This document shows, in pieces, positions 1 through 10,651 of a stretch of DNA of 64,000 bases; position 1 is the stretch's first letter, and each line of letters begins with the position of its first letter. The notes below the pieces were generated by a model. The model was not told the DNA's origin and made no database searches. It saw nothing but the letters and a program-made list of their open reading frames with translations. The position numbers and the translations under genes are program-made. This stretch comes from Actinia tenebrosa (taxonomy: Eukaryota; Cnidaria; Anthozoa; Actiniaria; Actiniidae). The DNA is taken from assembly GCF_009602425.1 (NCBI RefSeq), contig NW_022261704.1, positions 10,861 to 74,860 of the forward strand, written 5' to 3'.

Positions 1-126
1 GTGTAGTGGTAGTACATTTATCTCTGCATGATTGTAAGGGTAGTGTAGTGGTAGTACATTTATCTCTGCATGATTGTAAGGGTGGTGTAGTGGTAGTACG
101 TTTTGTCCCTGCATGATCCTAGACTC
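1..126 (+). repeat. Three tandem 42-bp units with a tRNA-like A box
   Basis: Units begin at 1, 43 and 85, an exact 42-bp period. Each contains TAGTGTAGTGG or TGGTGTAGTGG, which fits the Pol III A-box consensus TRGYNNARNGG. No B box (GGTTCGANTCC) follows in any unit, and the third drifts after about 115. This is a tandem duplication of a tRNA-like 5' half, either a tRNA relic or a SINE head. The array may extend left of the window. Confidence 0.6.
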
Positions 127-1044
127 GGTATCACATGTGAATACAGTTTGGTGGGTACCTCTTTTGATTCGAGGGTTTGTGTGTGCTTTTAGTTTTGATG
201 TTTGAGTTAGTTAGACGTTCGATAAAGTTGAGTATTTTTACTTCATTGTTTCTAATTTGCTAAATCACAAAATAAAATAAAACATTGAGTTTTTCAGTTT
301 TTGGCTACATGAAAACAAATTACGTATGAATTTTTATTACCGATCAAAATAAAACTAGCAAAGTTGATTAGATTAGCCAATCATGAGTGGCTGTGCGTCA
401 ATTAGACATTGTTGAACCGTTTTCCATATCAAAGGTAATGAATAGTTTCATACAGTCTATACCTTTTTCATATCGAGTGGCTGTCTGTCCATGGGACATT
501 CTGGGACCTTTTTTCTAATCGAAAGTGAAAAAAGAGAAAACCGATTAGAATTTCGACTCATGATATCATTCGTTCATATTACCTATGGATATTTTCATTA
601 ACTTGCACTCCCATGATACCCTTTGGCCATAAAGTATTGTTGTTGTTGGTTTGTATTCAAGGGTGGTTCATCAAATATTATTCGAATCATAGGTGGTTCT
701 ATTTCTTGTGACTTACGCTTCTATCTCTGGAAGCCACTAAAAGGCTGAAACATCACTAGGAGATAAAGGTACAAAACAAAGACCTAAGGAAATTTTATGC
801 CATTTTTTCATTTAATATCTCTACTTAAAGTCCCAAAAATCCTGTTTGGGCTGCCTGTGTCGAGTCCAAGTGAGCAACGTGATCCTCACCAAAGGGAGCC
901 CAAAACGGATTAGAGCGATAGTATTCTATGTTTGATGACGCAATGTTTCCTAGGGATTTTTATTAAGTGAACTGAGTGAAACAAATTTAAATAATATAGT
1001 AACTAAAAATATATCTATTATGGCTATATCAAAATTGTATTTAC
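127..1044. other. Non-coding stretch with an imperfect 90-bp duplication
   Basis: No coding exon is recognised here. The stretch GAGTGGCTGT followed by GTCNATNNGACATT appears at about 384 and again at about 474, a diverged tandem duplication of roughly 90 bp. The remainder is AT-rich. It would lie downstream of the first exon of the minus-strand TRAF-like gene, so it is probably that gene's first intron. Confidence 0.4.
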
Positions 1045-1190
1045 CTCTTGTTTGCTTCTAGCAAACATTCTTGGCAGAATCGATGTCCACACTTGGTCTG
1101 TACAGGCTTCCGCATCGGTAGCTCGCAGATTCTGCAAATATACTCGTCACATACCTTGGAGACAAACTCATAACTGTATCCTGTAGCCAT
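1045..1190 (-). CDS. TRAF-type RING protein, first coding exon only (gene runs off the left edge)
   Basis: The exon starts with ATG at 1190 and ends at 1045 before a GT donor (GTAAAT). It encodes 48 codons plus two bases: MATGYSYEFVSKVCDEY, then a RING start with CRIC, KCGHRFC and QEC, then LLEANKR. Two Cys pairs and the CGH of a C3HC4-type finger are visible. The last ligand pair would lie in the next exon, outside the window. Spacing and wording match the first exon of the TRAF-like gene at 3.9-9.1 kb, including the same phase-2 donor after ANK-AG, so the two are paralogues in the same orientation. TRAF proteins are cytoplasmic adaptors and E3 ligases that signal from TNF and Toll/IL-1 receptors. 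That role is inferred from the family. Confidence 0.7.
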
Positions 1191-1392
1191 ATCCGATAAT
1201 TATTTGCTTGTAAAACTATACTCTTTTTAAAGAAAGTCTTTCCTTTCGATTTTGTGTCGAATCGAAACTTACTGAACCGTCGTAGCTCATTTGGCAAAGC
1301 AGAACCGGAAATGTCAGGAATAGTCGGCACAGGTAGCCCAAAACGTAGAGTGAGTAGGCTATGTCGTCATCTGTTACGAGTTGGTGAGATTT

Positions 1393-1476
1393 CAATCTCG
1401 TACCCAGAGCCCAAGTTCCTCATGGTCAGCATCTCGGTGCTGACCATGAGGAACGTGGGCTCTGGGCACGAGATTG
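1393..1476. mobile_element. Tiny foldback MITE, 9-bp target duplication
   Basis: This 84-bp element is almost wholly a palindrome. It starts CAATCTCGTACCCAGAGC and ends with the near inverse. Perfect 9-bp direct repeats GTGAGATTT flank it at 1384-1392 and 1477-1485. It shares its terminal sequence with the element at 1630-1905. A 9-bp duplication fits Mutator-like or Merlin-type transposases. No coding capacity. Confidence 0.75.
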
Positions 1477-1629
1477 GTGAGATTTAAAAACTCAAAACTC
1501 AGGGAAAATTCAACTCACCTATAAGCCATTCTCAAATGAAATTGTTCAAATTTGATTCTTCAGCAAAGATTTTTGTTCACGCTATGCCAAAAATATTTTC
1601 GTTGAATTTTCACATTTCAATAATAGCGC

Positions 1630-1905
1630 CAATCTCGTACCCAGAGCTTGCGTTTCTTCTGGGCTGCGGCGAAGAACGAGGGTATTTTTGATAACAGGGT
1701 TTATTGGACTTTCGGTATAAGGACGCATGCGTTCAAAAACTTTCCAAAAAAGAAAATTTTTTTTCCCAATTTCTAATTTTTACCTTGATTTTTTACTTTA
1801 ATTGTTTATATTTCACTTCCTGAAAATTGCTCATGCGCCAAAAATTATGCCTGAGACCTCGTTCTTCGCCGCAGGCCAGAAGAAACGCAGGCTCTGGGTA
1901 CATTG
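1630..1905. mobile_element. Foldback MITE of the CAATCTCGTACCCAGAGC family, 9-bp target duplication
   Basis: A 276-bp element with inverted arms of about 50 bp: left arm from 1630, right arm from about 1857. The left end is CAATCTCGTACCCAGAGC and the right end reads CAATGTACCCAGAGC inverted. The perfect 9-bp repeat TAATAGCGC lies at 1621-1629 and 1906-1914. It is non-coding and mobilised in trans if at all. It is the second member of the family within 160 bp. Confidence 0.8.
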
Positions 1906-2361
1906 TAATAGCGCAGCGCGCAGATTCTGAAAGATTTATAGCTTCAAGACTCAGACAAACATTGCATTCCGTTTAACCGTGTCGTGTGCTATACAACCGA
2001 TGTAATTATTTTTACTCAAAGTTAGAATAATAATCCAATGAAATAAAGATCTACTGTAAAAGTAAAGAATAATTTCGTTCATATGAGTTGCGCCTTTGTC
2101 TTCGTTTTTATGGCGTCATCTGCGCGCTGCGCTATTTGGGGGCTATTTTGTGTTAATGGGGTTTTCCTAAATGCTTGAGTGACCTGACAAAGAAATGGCC
2201 GAGGCTGAGCTTGATGCGTTACTACATTATTTGTACTGTATTGTTCCTAAGTGTACCTAATAAAAGAAAGGCTAAGGCCAAGCAAAGTCGAATTCTAAAT
2301 ACATGGACGTATATTCAGGGGGGCTTATTTTCGGAGATTTGTATACGGTATAGACCAAGTC

Positions 2362-2524
2362 GGCTAACACAATGTTTTACCCAATTTAAATCTACTGGGA
2401 ATACTTTACTTTGCCCAATATATTTACATTTCAGCGAAGCATTGAAATGGATATGATACGTAAATATCATACACAAAAAAAGTATTCCCAGTAGATTTGA
2501 ATTGAGTAAAACATTGCGTTAGCG
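2362..2524. mobile_element. Foldback MITE-like element with about 46-bp inverted arms
   Basis: The left arm (2362-2407) and right arm (2478-2524) are near-perfect inverse copies. They share ACAATGTTTTACCCAATTTA and ATCTACTGGGAATACTTT. The loop is about 70 bp. No clear target duplication was identified. No coding capacity. Confidence 0.65.
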
Positions 2525-2753
2525 GAATTGGTTTATTGCTGGTTTTTAATCATTCCCAAAAGAATGTACTGATTACAAAACCAGTCTATGAATGTGGTCT
2601 TGAACGCTCATGGTTGAGTGTAGAACCATATTGTGTGTTTAGTACATTTTCGTGTGCTATAGTCAGAACAAAAAATACGTACAGTGAAATAAAGCATATA
2701 GACTTTGTTTAATGCGTCTTTAAGAACCTATTGTATTTATTATCATTATTATT

Positions 2754-2896
2754 AGAGTACAAACACTATTAATGTGTAACATAAATACCACTAACTACTG
2801 CTAAATTATGCTAATCCTATTGTTTTCTATTGTTTAATTAGCACTATTTACTACAAAATAGTGCAAAGTGTTGCACACTTTTAGTGTTTGTACTCT
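2754..2896. mobile_element. MITE-like element with perfect 15-bp terminal inverted repeats
   Basis: The left end AGAGTACAAACACTA (2754-2768) is the exact inverse of 2882-2896. The inner 110 bp is AT-rich and non-coding. Flanks are too simple to call a target duplication. Confidence 0.6.
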
Positions 2897-3056
2897 GCTA
2901 TTCTTATCATTATTACTCAAAACAATCAGAAGTTTATAAAAGTAATAATTTACAAATGATGCCAACGCAAAGCTAAAGAAGCTTATTTTAATATCATTTC
3001 AAACTTAACTCCTGGGTTTATTTTCTCTATCATGTCCCTTTTAGTTTATCTGTAAT

Positions 3057-3185
3057 ATATAATATCTATAATATATATCTTGTTCCAATGTAATTTCTTT
3101 ATTATCTGAAGAAGGAAAGTAATGCATTATTTTCCTTTTTCAGGTAATAAAGAAATTACATTGTTACAAAGATATATATAATATA
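3057..3185. mobile_element. Foldback hairpin of about 130 bp
   Basis: The left arm holds CAATGTAATTTCTTTATTA and the right arm the exact inverse TAATAAAGAAATTACATTG. ATATATAT runs lie outside both arms. A spacer of about 30 bp separates the halves. It is a probable MITE remnant with no coding content. Confidence 0.55.
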
Positions 3186-3484
3186 ATTGAAATTGTGAAA
3201 TACAGAAATTCTTCGTTTGCACATGACGTCATAGTCGTCATGTTGGATGAATTTAGCAAAAGAATTGTCAATGAATTCTTTTGTTACATCATCCGACATG
3301 GCCGCCGTGTCTGTCGTTATTTCACTCCCATGGGAATGATTGAAAACCAGCCATAACAACATGAAGATAAACTAAATGATGACATGGCCTGCCGAAATAT
3401 CGTTTAGTAAACAAATTTATATCTACGATGTACTGGATTTTCATTTATTTTTTAATTAAATAATTAATGTATACACTTATTTCA

Positions 3485-3731
3485 ATAAAGTTAGTCACCT
3501 AAAAAGCTACACAGCTGAGACCGACAAGGATTATGGGTAGATACATTTTACATGTTCAACCGCTTGATAACTGTTGATGGACTTGAGATCTTCTACCAGT
3601 TACAAGTTAACCTCCTCTGAGCATCCTCAACTGCTGCAGTTTTTGTCAAAAGCTTTACTTGTTGGATATGAAATATTTCCCATGATTCTCAGCGATCACA
3701 GCTTTCTAGGTTTTTGTTGACTAACTTTATT
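3485..3731. mobile_element. MITE, copy 1 of the AAAGTTAGTCACC family
   Basis: It begins AATAAAGTTAGTCACC and ends in the rough inverse GACTAACTTTATT. Inner termini carry AAAAGCT and AGCTTTCTAGG. A longer, diverged copy lies at 7712-8128 and shares interior blocks such as CTGAGCATCCTCAA. Both copies sit in the TRAF-like locus, this one just downstream of its stop codon. Confidence 0.6.
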
Positions 3732-3743
3732 GATTTATTTATT
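3726..3743 (-). promoter_or_regulatory. Candidate poly(A) signals for the TRAF-like gene
   Basis: TTTATT on the plus strand occurs three times at 3726-3743, giving AATAAA in the gene's orientation. It lies about 115-130 bp past the stop codon at 3857. The region is AT-rich, so chance matches are likely. Confidence 0.35.
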
Positions 3744-3856
3744 ACTATTATTATTATTATTATTAAATCATTATTATCATCATCATCATCATCATTCTTC
3801 TTCTTCTTATCATTATCATTATGCTATTCAAGTAGGCAATTATAAATTACCTATTA

Positions 3857-5096
3857 TTAGTGAGATTTGCCATTGTATAAATATATAAAAATTATATACA
3901 AAACGATTACAAAACAAACAAAAAAAAAATCTTCAATTTCCTTTTTCCTATAGGCATTTTCCAAGTTAGTTTGTTGCATTTTACGTATTTGGTGCATTGG
4001 TGCCGGTTCAAAGTACCTAATCATTTGTTGGCGACTTATAACCCGCATCAAAGTCCGATCACCATGTTCAAAGTTACTTCTTTGCCTGATTTGATCCCTA
4101 ATCCGTCTCGCTTTTTGGTCCAATTCTTGCTGTAGTTGGTGTATCGTTTTTTTCATTTTTTTTATCAAAGTCACGGCTCAGCTCGTCGATTGATGTTTCC
4201 ATTCGTAAACGAGATCTTTTAATCTTTTCAGCCAGATCTTTGTTTGTTTTTGCCGTATTTACGGCAGTTCTTGGGCCCGTTGTCGTTTGTTCGCCGACTT
4301 GTTGCTTGATTTGCTTTTTTAAGTTTTTTATTTCCTTAGAGAATTCTCCTTTTTGACCGATTAAAGTTTGAATATTTTTGTCCAGCCTGACTAACTTCTG
4401 TTCTACATTAGTCTTTAGACTTGTAAGTTCTTTAGCAATGGTTTCCCTTTGGTCTTTTTCCTCTAGAAAGTTTGCGTTTAGGTTTTGATATTGCTGTTCC
4501 ACTTCCATTTGACTTTTCTTGAGTTGAAGGATTTGATCTTCTAGCAACAAGACTTTTTCACAGGTAATATTGAAATGATGTCCAATGCTGCTCGATATGT
4601 GTTGATCCATATCTTTTCTTGGTGTCTAAAATACGCGCATATTAACAAGTTTAACAATAAATGAAGTCAGTGTGTGCAACAATGTGACTCAAATCCCCTT
4701 GAGATTTGAATAACAATAAAACAACGGCCATGATACCCTGGGGTCCAGAGGTTATTTATTCTCGCTTCGGTGTTTGCTAAAATACTTTGCTGGGAAGTCA
4801 GCTCCCTCTCGCCTTCGGCGCATGCTCGCTACAAGAAGCGAAATAGAACCTCTGGAACCTAGAGTACCGCCATGTTGGTTGATCTAACGAGAGAAGCTAA
4901 TGATGAATGCTTTGTTATGTTGCCATATTAATATACAAAACATTGAATAACAGCTCTCCGAATTACTTAACAGATATGTTTAAGAACACAAGGAACTTTC
5001 ATTCCCATAATCTAAGAGGATCTTCTCACGGCTTATGTGGTGAAATCTACATTCTACATTTGCATCTACATTTGCATCTACATCGTTGCAAAAAAA

Positions 5097-5127
<31 letters not shown>

Positions 5128-8100
5128 ACACAAACAAAACAACAAAAAACAAAAACACGACAACAGCAACAATAAAACAAAAACAAACAAACAGACAAAA
5201 AATAAATAAATAAAAAACAACAGCCAATCAGGAAAAAGTATTTTATGTAGTATTTTATGTATATTTGTGTGCATTTGTGACAAAAATCAGTTTGATCAAG
5301 AGGCCTTCTGTACTTGCGTCCATTCAATCATATATTTCCATGTTTCTCATAACACCTAGTTAAAATTATTTATTTTTAAAAGGTATGGGTGTTTTGGTTT
5401 TTACTGTATTTACTTTACATGGAGAGGCTAGTTATCTGTATTTCCTTTTGATTATTCCGTCAAACTTATTCGTTTAACCTAAACAGTTCGTTAGATCATT
5501 TTAAAAGAATCAGTTCTAGCTCAAACAAGGCAGCACAAATTCCTTTAGTAAGATAGACCGGAAATCTGCTAAAGTTACCTTAACGTTGCACCCAAAACGC
5601 TGGTAGACACATGGTACAGGGGTCAAAGTACCTTCCTCAGTCAGATGATTTGGAATCGAAATAAAGATATCAGTTTTAGAATTTTCTTTAATTTCTTTTA
5701 CTGATATAAACGCTGCCGATAGAGCTAATTGTGTATGACAGTGAAACGGCCCGAACACGGTACGAATGGACTACTTCAGTCGACCATACGACGGCCATCT
5801 TGGATCGCAAAGCATTAGCATTATTGGTCGTCCAGCGGGGGCAAACAAAGCTTTGTTACAGTAATGAAGTCATTTGATATTAGTTACAGCTCACCACAAG
5901 AGAATACACCAAAAGATGAAATACGACTCTTTATATTTTCTGTCATCTCCCTTGGCAAGATGGCCGCACTCTTTGACTGAACCTATCCCTGATTATCCAA
6001 TACAAGTTCTCGGATACGACCCCGTCATGGTTTTTGTTACCGTCGTACGAACTTTTGTCTAACCATTTCAAGCTTGTACGTAATGAGTTTTTTTCCCCAT
6101 TTCAAATCAGTGAAGGAATAAGATTCTTTGTTAAAGTTGTATTCAAGTTGTGCCAAATATTAATTGTGTTATAGCTTTAGCAGGAATCACAAAACATATT
6201 CAAAATAGCTTTAATAACTAGTGAACACGAGGTGTATTCTGGAATAACAGACCTTTTTTGTCTTTACTTTTTGACCTCCACATTTGAGATTCCTGCTTGT
6301 TGGGGTACACGTGTGATCCTATAGACACAAGTTATGTTGAGTAGTATTTGTTATATAATATAAACGTATAGTATCACAGTTTTAATGACACTGAGTTATG
6401 TCCATATAATCTCGGTGACGGGCTCTTCCATAAGGTTCGTGTCACAACGTTGGATACCTTGTTATTGTTAAACAATAATCTTTGTTTTTTAAATGAATAT
6501 ATAAATGAAAAGAAATCCCGTAACTTAAGAATTTTTTTTACTTATCAAGCTTGTTTATCTTGACTCTCGAGAATTATTCACTACTCTTCCAGTGAGTAAA
6601 TCTCGCGATTCCACTGCCGCCACACCTTCTCCCCACCCTACCCCCCCAAAAAACCCGACAACAAACAACAACAACTAACAAAAACGCGAAATGATAAAAT
6701 AATGTTTTCTAACCTTTAAGTCTCCCAACTCGCCTAACCACTGACATCCATTGTTGGGACACTTGATCTTTAATGACAATATCTGACGTTCTGTTGCTTT
6801 ATCATCAAATACGTCCTTCAAAATAAAAACAAATAAGTGACCCAAGATGTTATTAGGACTATTTTGGTTATTTATAATGCGTCTCGACTTACCTGCTTGC
6901 GTAGCTCTTGTCTGTCTTCTGGACATTGTTGTGGCTTCTTTCTACCTCGGAACAAGTTCAAATATTTCAACGCGTTTGGCCGATAACTCCCGGGGGGGAG
7001 GTACTCCGCCAGAATTTGGGTAGGGGTGTTCCGCTGGGATTCTGAAAGGGGTACCTTGTTTATGATTAAAAAACTCAAATTTGTAGACCCTGTTTATGAT
7101 AAAAGATATGACTTATTGCACTGAGTTCCTGTTTCAATTATCATGTCATCTCGTGTATCGTTTTTTGACGACCATAATAACCAGTTTCGGTCAATACGAA
7201 AGTAGAATCCCTGAATATGACAGGAAGCTCAGGAAGAACTTGGAACTTGAGTGAAATTGCACACCCTGTTTATGATAAGAAGCTCGAAAAACCATACCCG
7301 GTTCAGCTGATCATTCTTCCCGGGCCATAACTGCACCTGGTTGTGGAGGGTAGCTATGTAATACCTGGTTCATTTTGGTCTAGACAGTCAAGAATATTTA
7401 GTGGGGGTGGGGTGGGCGGGGAGAGATTCTTTATTTATCATCTGCAATGGTACAGCGAAGGATCCTTTCGTTTTTGTTGTACGAAAATGGGAGTTAAAAT
7501 TGGAATTTACAGATTTCTTTAGTTCCATAAAAAGGCCTTGTGAAAGGTAACCCCATTTTCCCTCTTTTTTGGTAAAACGTTTTAATTATAGCTTACACTT
7601 TATTCAACGTAAAAAAGTGTTTTTTTTTTTGCTCATGCGGCTAGTTTGCAATTTTGGGCTCGTCAGTATGTTAAATTTATACATTGTAAGTTTTGTGTAT
7701 ACACTTATTTCAATAAAAAAGTTAGTCACCTGAAAAGCTACTAAGCTGAGACCGGCAAGGATCATGGGTAGATATATTTGACATGTTTCAACCACTTGAT
7801 AACAACGTTAACGACGATAATTTCATTGTACCTAGAATGACAACTACGAGTGAATATTTACATGAAATATGATAATTTAAAAGAATAAAGGTACTGGCTC
7901 TAACAAATAACTTAAAAGCAAAAAATCAGTTAAGACCAACTATTTGTATAACTATGGATAGACTTGATATATTTCAACCGTTACGATTTCAGTTCAGTCT
8001 GAGCATCCTCAAGCCGCAGTTTGGATCAAAAAAACGTTACTTATTTGATATTTTGATATGAAACGTGTTCTTCATATGATCCTCAGTGATCTCAGCTTTC

Positions 8101-9075
8101 TAGGTTTTTGTTGGTGACTAACTTTTTTGAAAAAAAAAGAAAAAAAAGAAAAAAAAGAAACATTATATGCATTTTTTTCAATACGCATCCATTTGCACGA
8201 AACTTGACCAAAATATTTTTGAAAAGTACACTCAAAATGATATATTTGATAAGTTTAGTGCGGAGTACTTCTCTTTTTCATCCAAGATCTAGAACAATAT
8301 AAGCGTCAAACAGGTTTTAACCTTAAAAGACATGTTAAGATAAATCGATACATGACCGCTTTTAATATGAGTCGAGACATTATTTACTAAGACAGAAGCC
8401 CTGCATAAATTGATGCAAAATTGACAAAAAAATCCTTGAGATGTTCAAAGATATAATTGAGATAAAGTAATAAATGAATAACAAAAATAAACCTTGTATC
8501 AAGGTAATACTGTATAGTGTATTGATTTATCAGTATATCGAATAATATTAATGGCGAACTAAAACAAAACAAAACACACGTGGCAATGCAAACAGTCCTG
8601 ACATAGCTTGTTATTTTTTGTTTCAACGCCTGCTAAAGTTTACTTGTTTTCGTATATAAGTCAAATCAAACTCTGAAATACCCTTTTCCAAAAGATGTTT
8701 GTGGATTTTGTCATCGAAAATCTTCGTGTTTAGTAACCTCACGTACGGCGCAGCAGCCGTTGTTTGTGTCGTCATGTATTCGGCAAACTCGCAACTCAAA
8801 TAAATGATAACACCACGTACTTACAGCAGCTACCCAGATTTTAGCATCTAGATGTAGGCTTCCTTAAACATAATGCAATGGTTTCCTAACCTTTTGTTTG
8901 CTTCTTTTAAACAGTCTTTGCAGAATCTGTGACCACACTTGGTCTGTACGGGCTTCCACATTGCAAAGAAGCAGATATTACATACATATTCCTCAGGTAC
9001 TTTGTCGACAAACTCATAATCGTATCCCGATGGCATAAAATTACCGACAGCCGGTTTGTTACTGGAAGAAGCCAT
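3857..9075 (-). CDS. TRAF-like RING / zinc finger / coiled-coil protein, TRAF6-type N-terminus, no MATH domain seen
   Basis: Exons read from the sequence are 9075-8891, 6941-6893, 6815-6714, 5635-5579 and 4625-3857. Exon 1 opens MASSSNKPAVGNF and holds RING ligands CNIC, KCGHRFC and KDC. Exon 2 supplies CPED, with Asp as last ligand as in TRAF6 (CPVD). Exon 3 encodes DVFDDKATERQILSLKIKC and PNNGC, the start of the TRAF zinc-finger block. The small 57-nt exon encodes PVPCVYQRFGC, like the last TRAF6 finger, and joins in phase to TPRKDMDQHISSS and a long heptad coiled coil. The middle fingers expected in a TRAF were not found between 5.6 and 6.7 kb, and the 5' edge of the 57-nt exon is uncertain. 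The last exon changes frame at an 8-A run near 4156-4163; the coiled coil carries on in the other frame. No MATH domain is visible before 1.2 kb; the open frame ends in a hydrophobic stretch. Role in TNF/Toll-type signalling is inferred from the family. Confidence 0.7.
4734..4866. mobile_element. Foldback MITE inside or next to the TRAF-like gene
   Basis: The left end TACCCTGGGGTCCAGAGGTT matches the inverse of the right end with three differences. Inner arms hold TTCTCGCTTC and GAAGCGAAAT. Flanks ACGGCCATGAT and ACCGCCATGTT look like a diverged target duplication of 9-11 bp, suggesting a Mutator-like origin. It lies in the intron upstream of the coiled-coil exon. No coding content. Confidence 0.55.
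5043..5215. repeat. Low-complexity block: 12-bp CTACATTTGCAT repeat then A-rich tract
   Basis: Short 12-bp repeats at about 5045-5085 are followed by some 120 bp of AAAAC/AAAC sequence to 5215. Long open frames across it on both strands are compositional and not genes. Confidence 0.6.
6980..7332. mobile_element. Dispersed-repeat-like segment bounded by CCCGGG motifs
   Basis: The segment begins near CGATAACTCCCGGGGGGGAG and ends near CCCGGGCCATAACTGC. Inside it the phrase CCCTGTTTATGATAA recurs at about 7088 and 7264, with TTGTTTATGAT at 7054. The inverted CCCGGG ends and internal direct repeats suggest a non-autonomous element within the first intron of the TRAF-like gene. Family is not assigned. 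Confidence 0.35.
7712..8128. mobile_element. MITE, copy 2 of the AAAGTTAGTCACC family
   Basis: It shares with 3485-3731 the left end AGTTAGTCACC, the interior AAGGATCATGGGTAGATA and CTGAGCATCCTCAA, and the right end CAGCTTTCTAGGTTTTTGTT. It is about 170 bp longer, so one copy has a gain or the other a loss. It lies in the first intron of the TRAF-like gene. Confidence 0.6.
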
Positions 9076-9081
9076 TATTTA

Positions 9082-9109
9082 TAATATATATATATATATA
9101 TATATATTG
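9082..9109. repeat. TA microsatellite just upstream of the TRAF-like start codon
   Basis: About 28 bp of alternating T and A lies 7-34 bp upstream of the minus-strand ATG at 9075. It is simple sequence in the presumed 5' leader or promoter. Confidence 0.6.
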
Positions 9110-10303
9110 AGGTAATAAAAATATATACACTGGATGGGGTTGCAAACGCTGGTGGACTGACTCTCGTTACCAAGCCTTCTGTCTCATTCTTTCAAGAATC
9201 AGACGCTTCCGTGAAGACCTTTTCACAGAAAGCCAACATGACGCAGACTAGATCCAGTATATTGCTCGTTTCACCTTATATGGTGTTGTTTGTGACGAAG
9301 ACCGCAGAAATTCATATGACCTTGTTCACTTATCATACAGTATACGCTTTCCATTACCTGTGATCGGCTAGCTTAAAGGGCCTGAGTGGCGTCAATAGAT
9401 GAAATATAGAGCTCGGGAGTTACCCAGAAAAATACATCCTAGAGCCTCGCAAAGCTTTAGGGTAGGGTGGGATCAGGGACCGCCGAGAAGCGGTTCTAAT
9501 AGTGCATGCCGGGATTCTACCTGAAAGTGTACTCACATTTTTAGTCTACAGACCCAAAATATATGCTTTGTAGGTCATTCACTTCCATACCTTTTGTTGC
9601 GCATTTCTTGTCTACGTTAGGGACCTGTCATTATTAATAGGGGGGCTGGTGCAACAGTCAGTCACTCAGTAAGTAGGGAAGTAAGTTTTATTTGGCATCT
9701 TGCACGCTAACGTACATTAACGGTCACCCAAATAATATACATGAGATAATATTTGTACACTGATTATTTGCATGGTTTTTTCATTTGATTATTGTCTATC
9801 GTTAATATTTTCTTTTGGTAGATTCGTAATGTTTTATATGAATTTAGCAATAATTTTCTGGGTATTTTTTATGTCAGGTGGATTCATCAGAAAGAGGAAA
9901 AGATCGTCGTGTTGCATTTTATTCAAATCCCACTTTTTTTTCTTCATATAATGTGCATTTTGATAAGAAGTGTGCTTATTCATCTTCAGTTTCTCATTTT
10001 ACAGATTGGACATATTCTATCTTCATCTTTTTTTGTAGGGTCTGGCATAACGACCCTTCTCGATATCTAATTGATGAATACTAATTCTTAGCTTAGTTAG
10101 ACTAAATCTATGATTGATATTGGTGACCTGACTTACTCAGCCTGAAAAATCCACAAACTTTTGATAGTTTTAGGATTGCGATCAGAATCACTTTGTTTTT
10201 CCCACATATCACCTAGGCCAAAAAGGTAAAGGGTGCTTTTAATTTTTTTTATTCCAGTATGTCTTGTTGTCATTATTCTTGATTTCCTCAAATGATTTGT
10301 AAG
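9110..10303. other. Intergenic stretch with nothing recognised
   Basis: No coding exon, RNA gene or clear inverted-repeat element was found on either strand. It contains the putative upstream region of the TRAF-like gene at its left end. Short open frames here show no domain features. Confidence 0.4.
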
Positions 10304-10651
10304 CTAGTTTGTTTTTTTCTCCGAGTGGATTATCTTTAACCAGAAGCTAAAGCTTCGTAGTTTCGCGCTAGTTCTTAATGAAAATCTACCAAGTTCACTT
10401 CTACAGGCATTATTACTTGTCTTTTTATTTACTAGTAGGAGCATCTTGCAAAATTTGACATGGACTGCTTCAATAGGGTCTTTTTTTAATGTCCCTTTAT
10501 CATCTATGCCCCAGATTTCACCACGATAAAGCAGGATTGGTCCAACTAGGCAATCAAAAATTTTTATAGTTAGCTTTGGGTCTTTTCTGGTGTTGTACAT
10601 GTAAAAATAAGTTTTGAATATTAAGGTAAATTGCATTTTTTGAAAGCTCAA
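10304..10651 (-). mobile_element. LINE (non-LTR retrotransposon) fragment, C-terminal end of the reverse transcriptase
   Basis: The 115-residue open frame contains IFDCLVGPILLYRGEIWG, then IEAVHVKFCKMLLLVNKKTS, then ELGRFSL. This is the conserved block found after the reverse-transcriptase core in CR1/L2/Jockey-type LINEs. The catalytic YXDD region and endonuclease are absent, so this is a 5'-truncated relic. It sits about 0.6 kb downstream of GLE1 and in the same orientation. The clade is not certain from this piece. Confidence 0.7.

Noticed and set aside
4907-5327. Lys/Asn-rich and Phe/Cys-rich frames on opposite strands
   Set aside because: They arise from one A-rich low-complexity block, with no homology features.
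9064-9110. TATA-box promoter for the TRAF-like gene
   Set aside because: The TA run is a microsatellite; no single TATA element can be distinguished.
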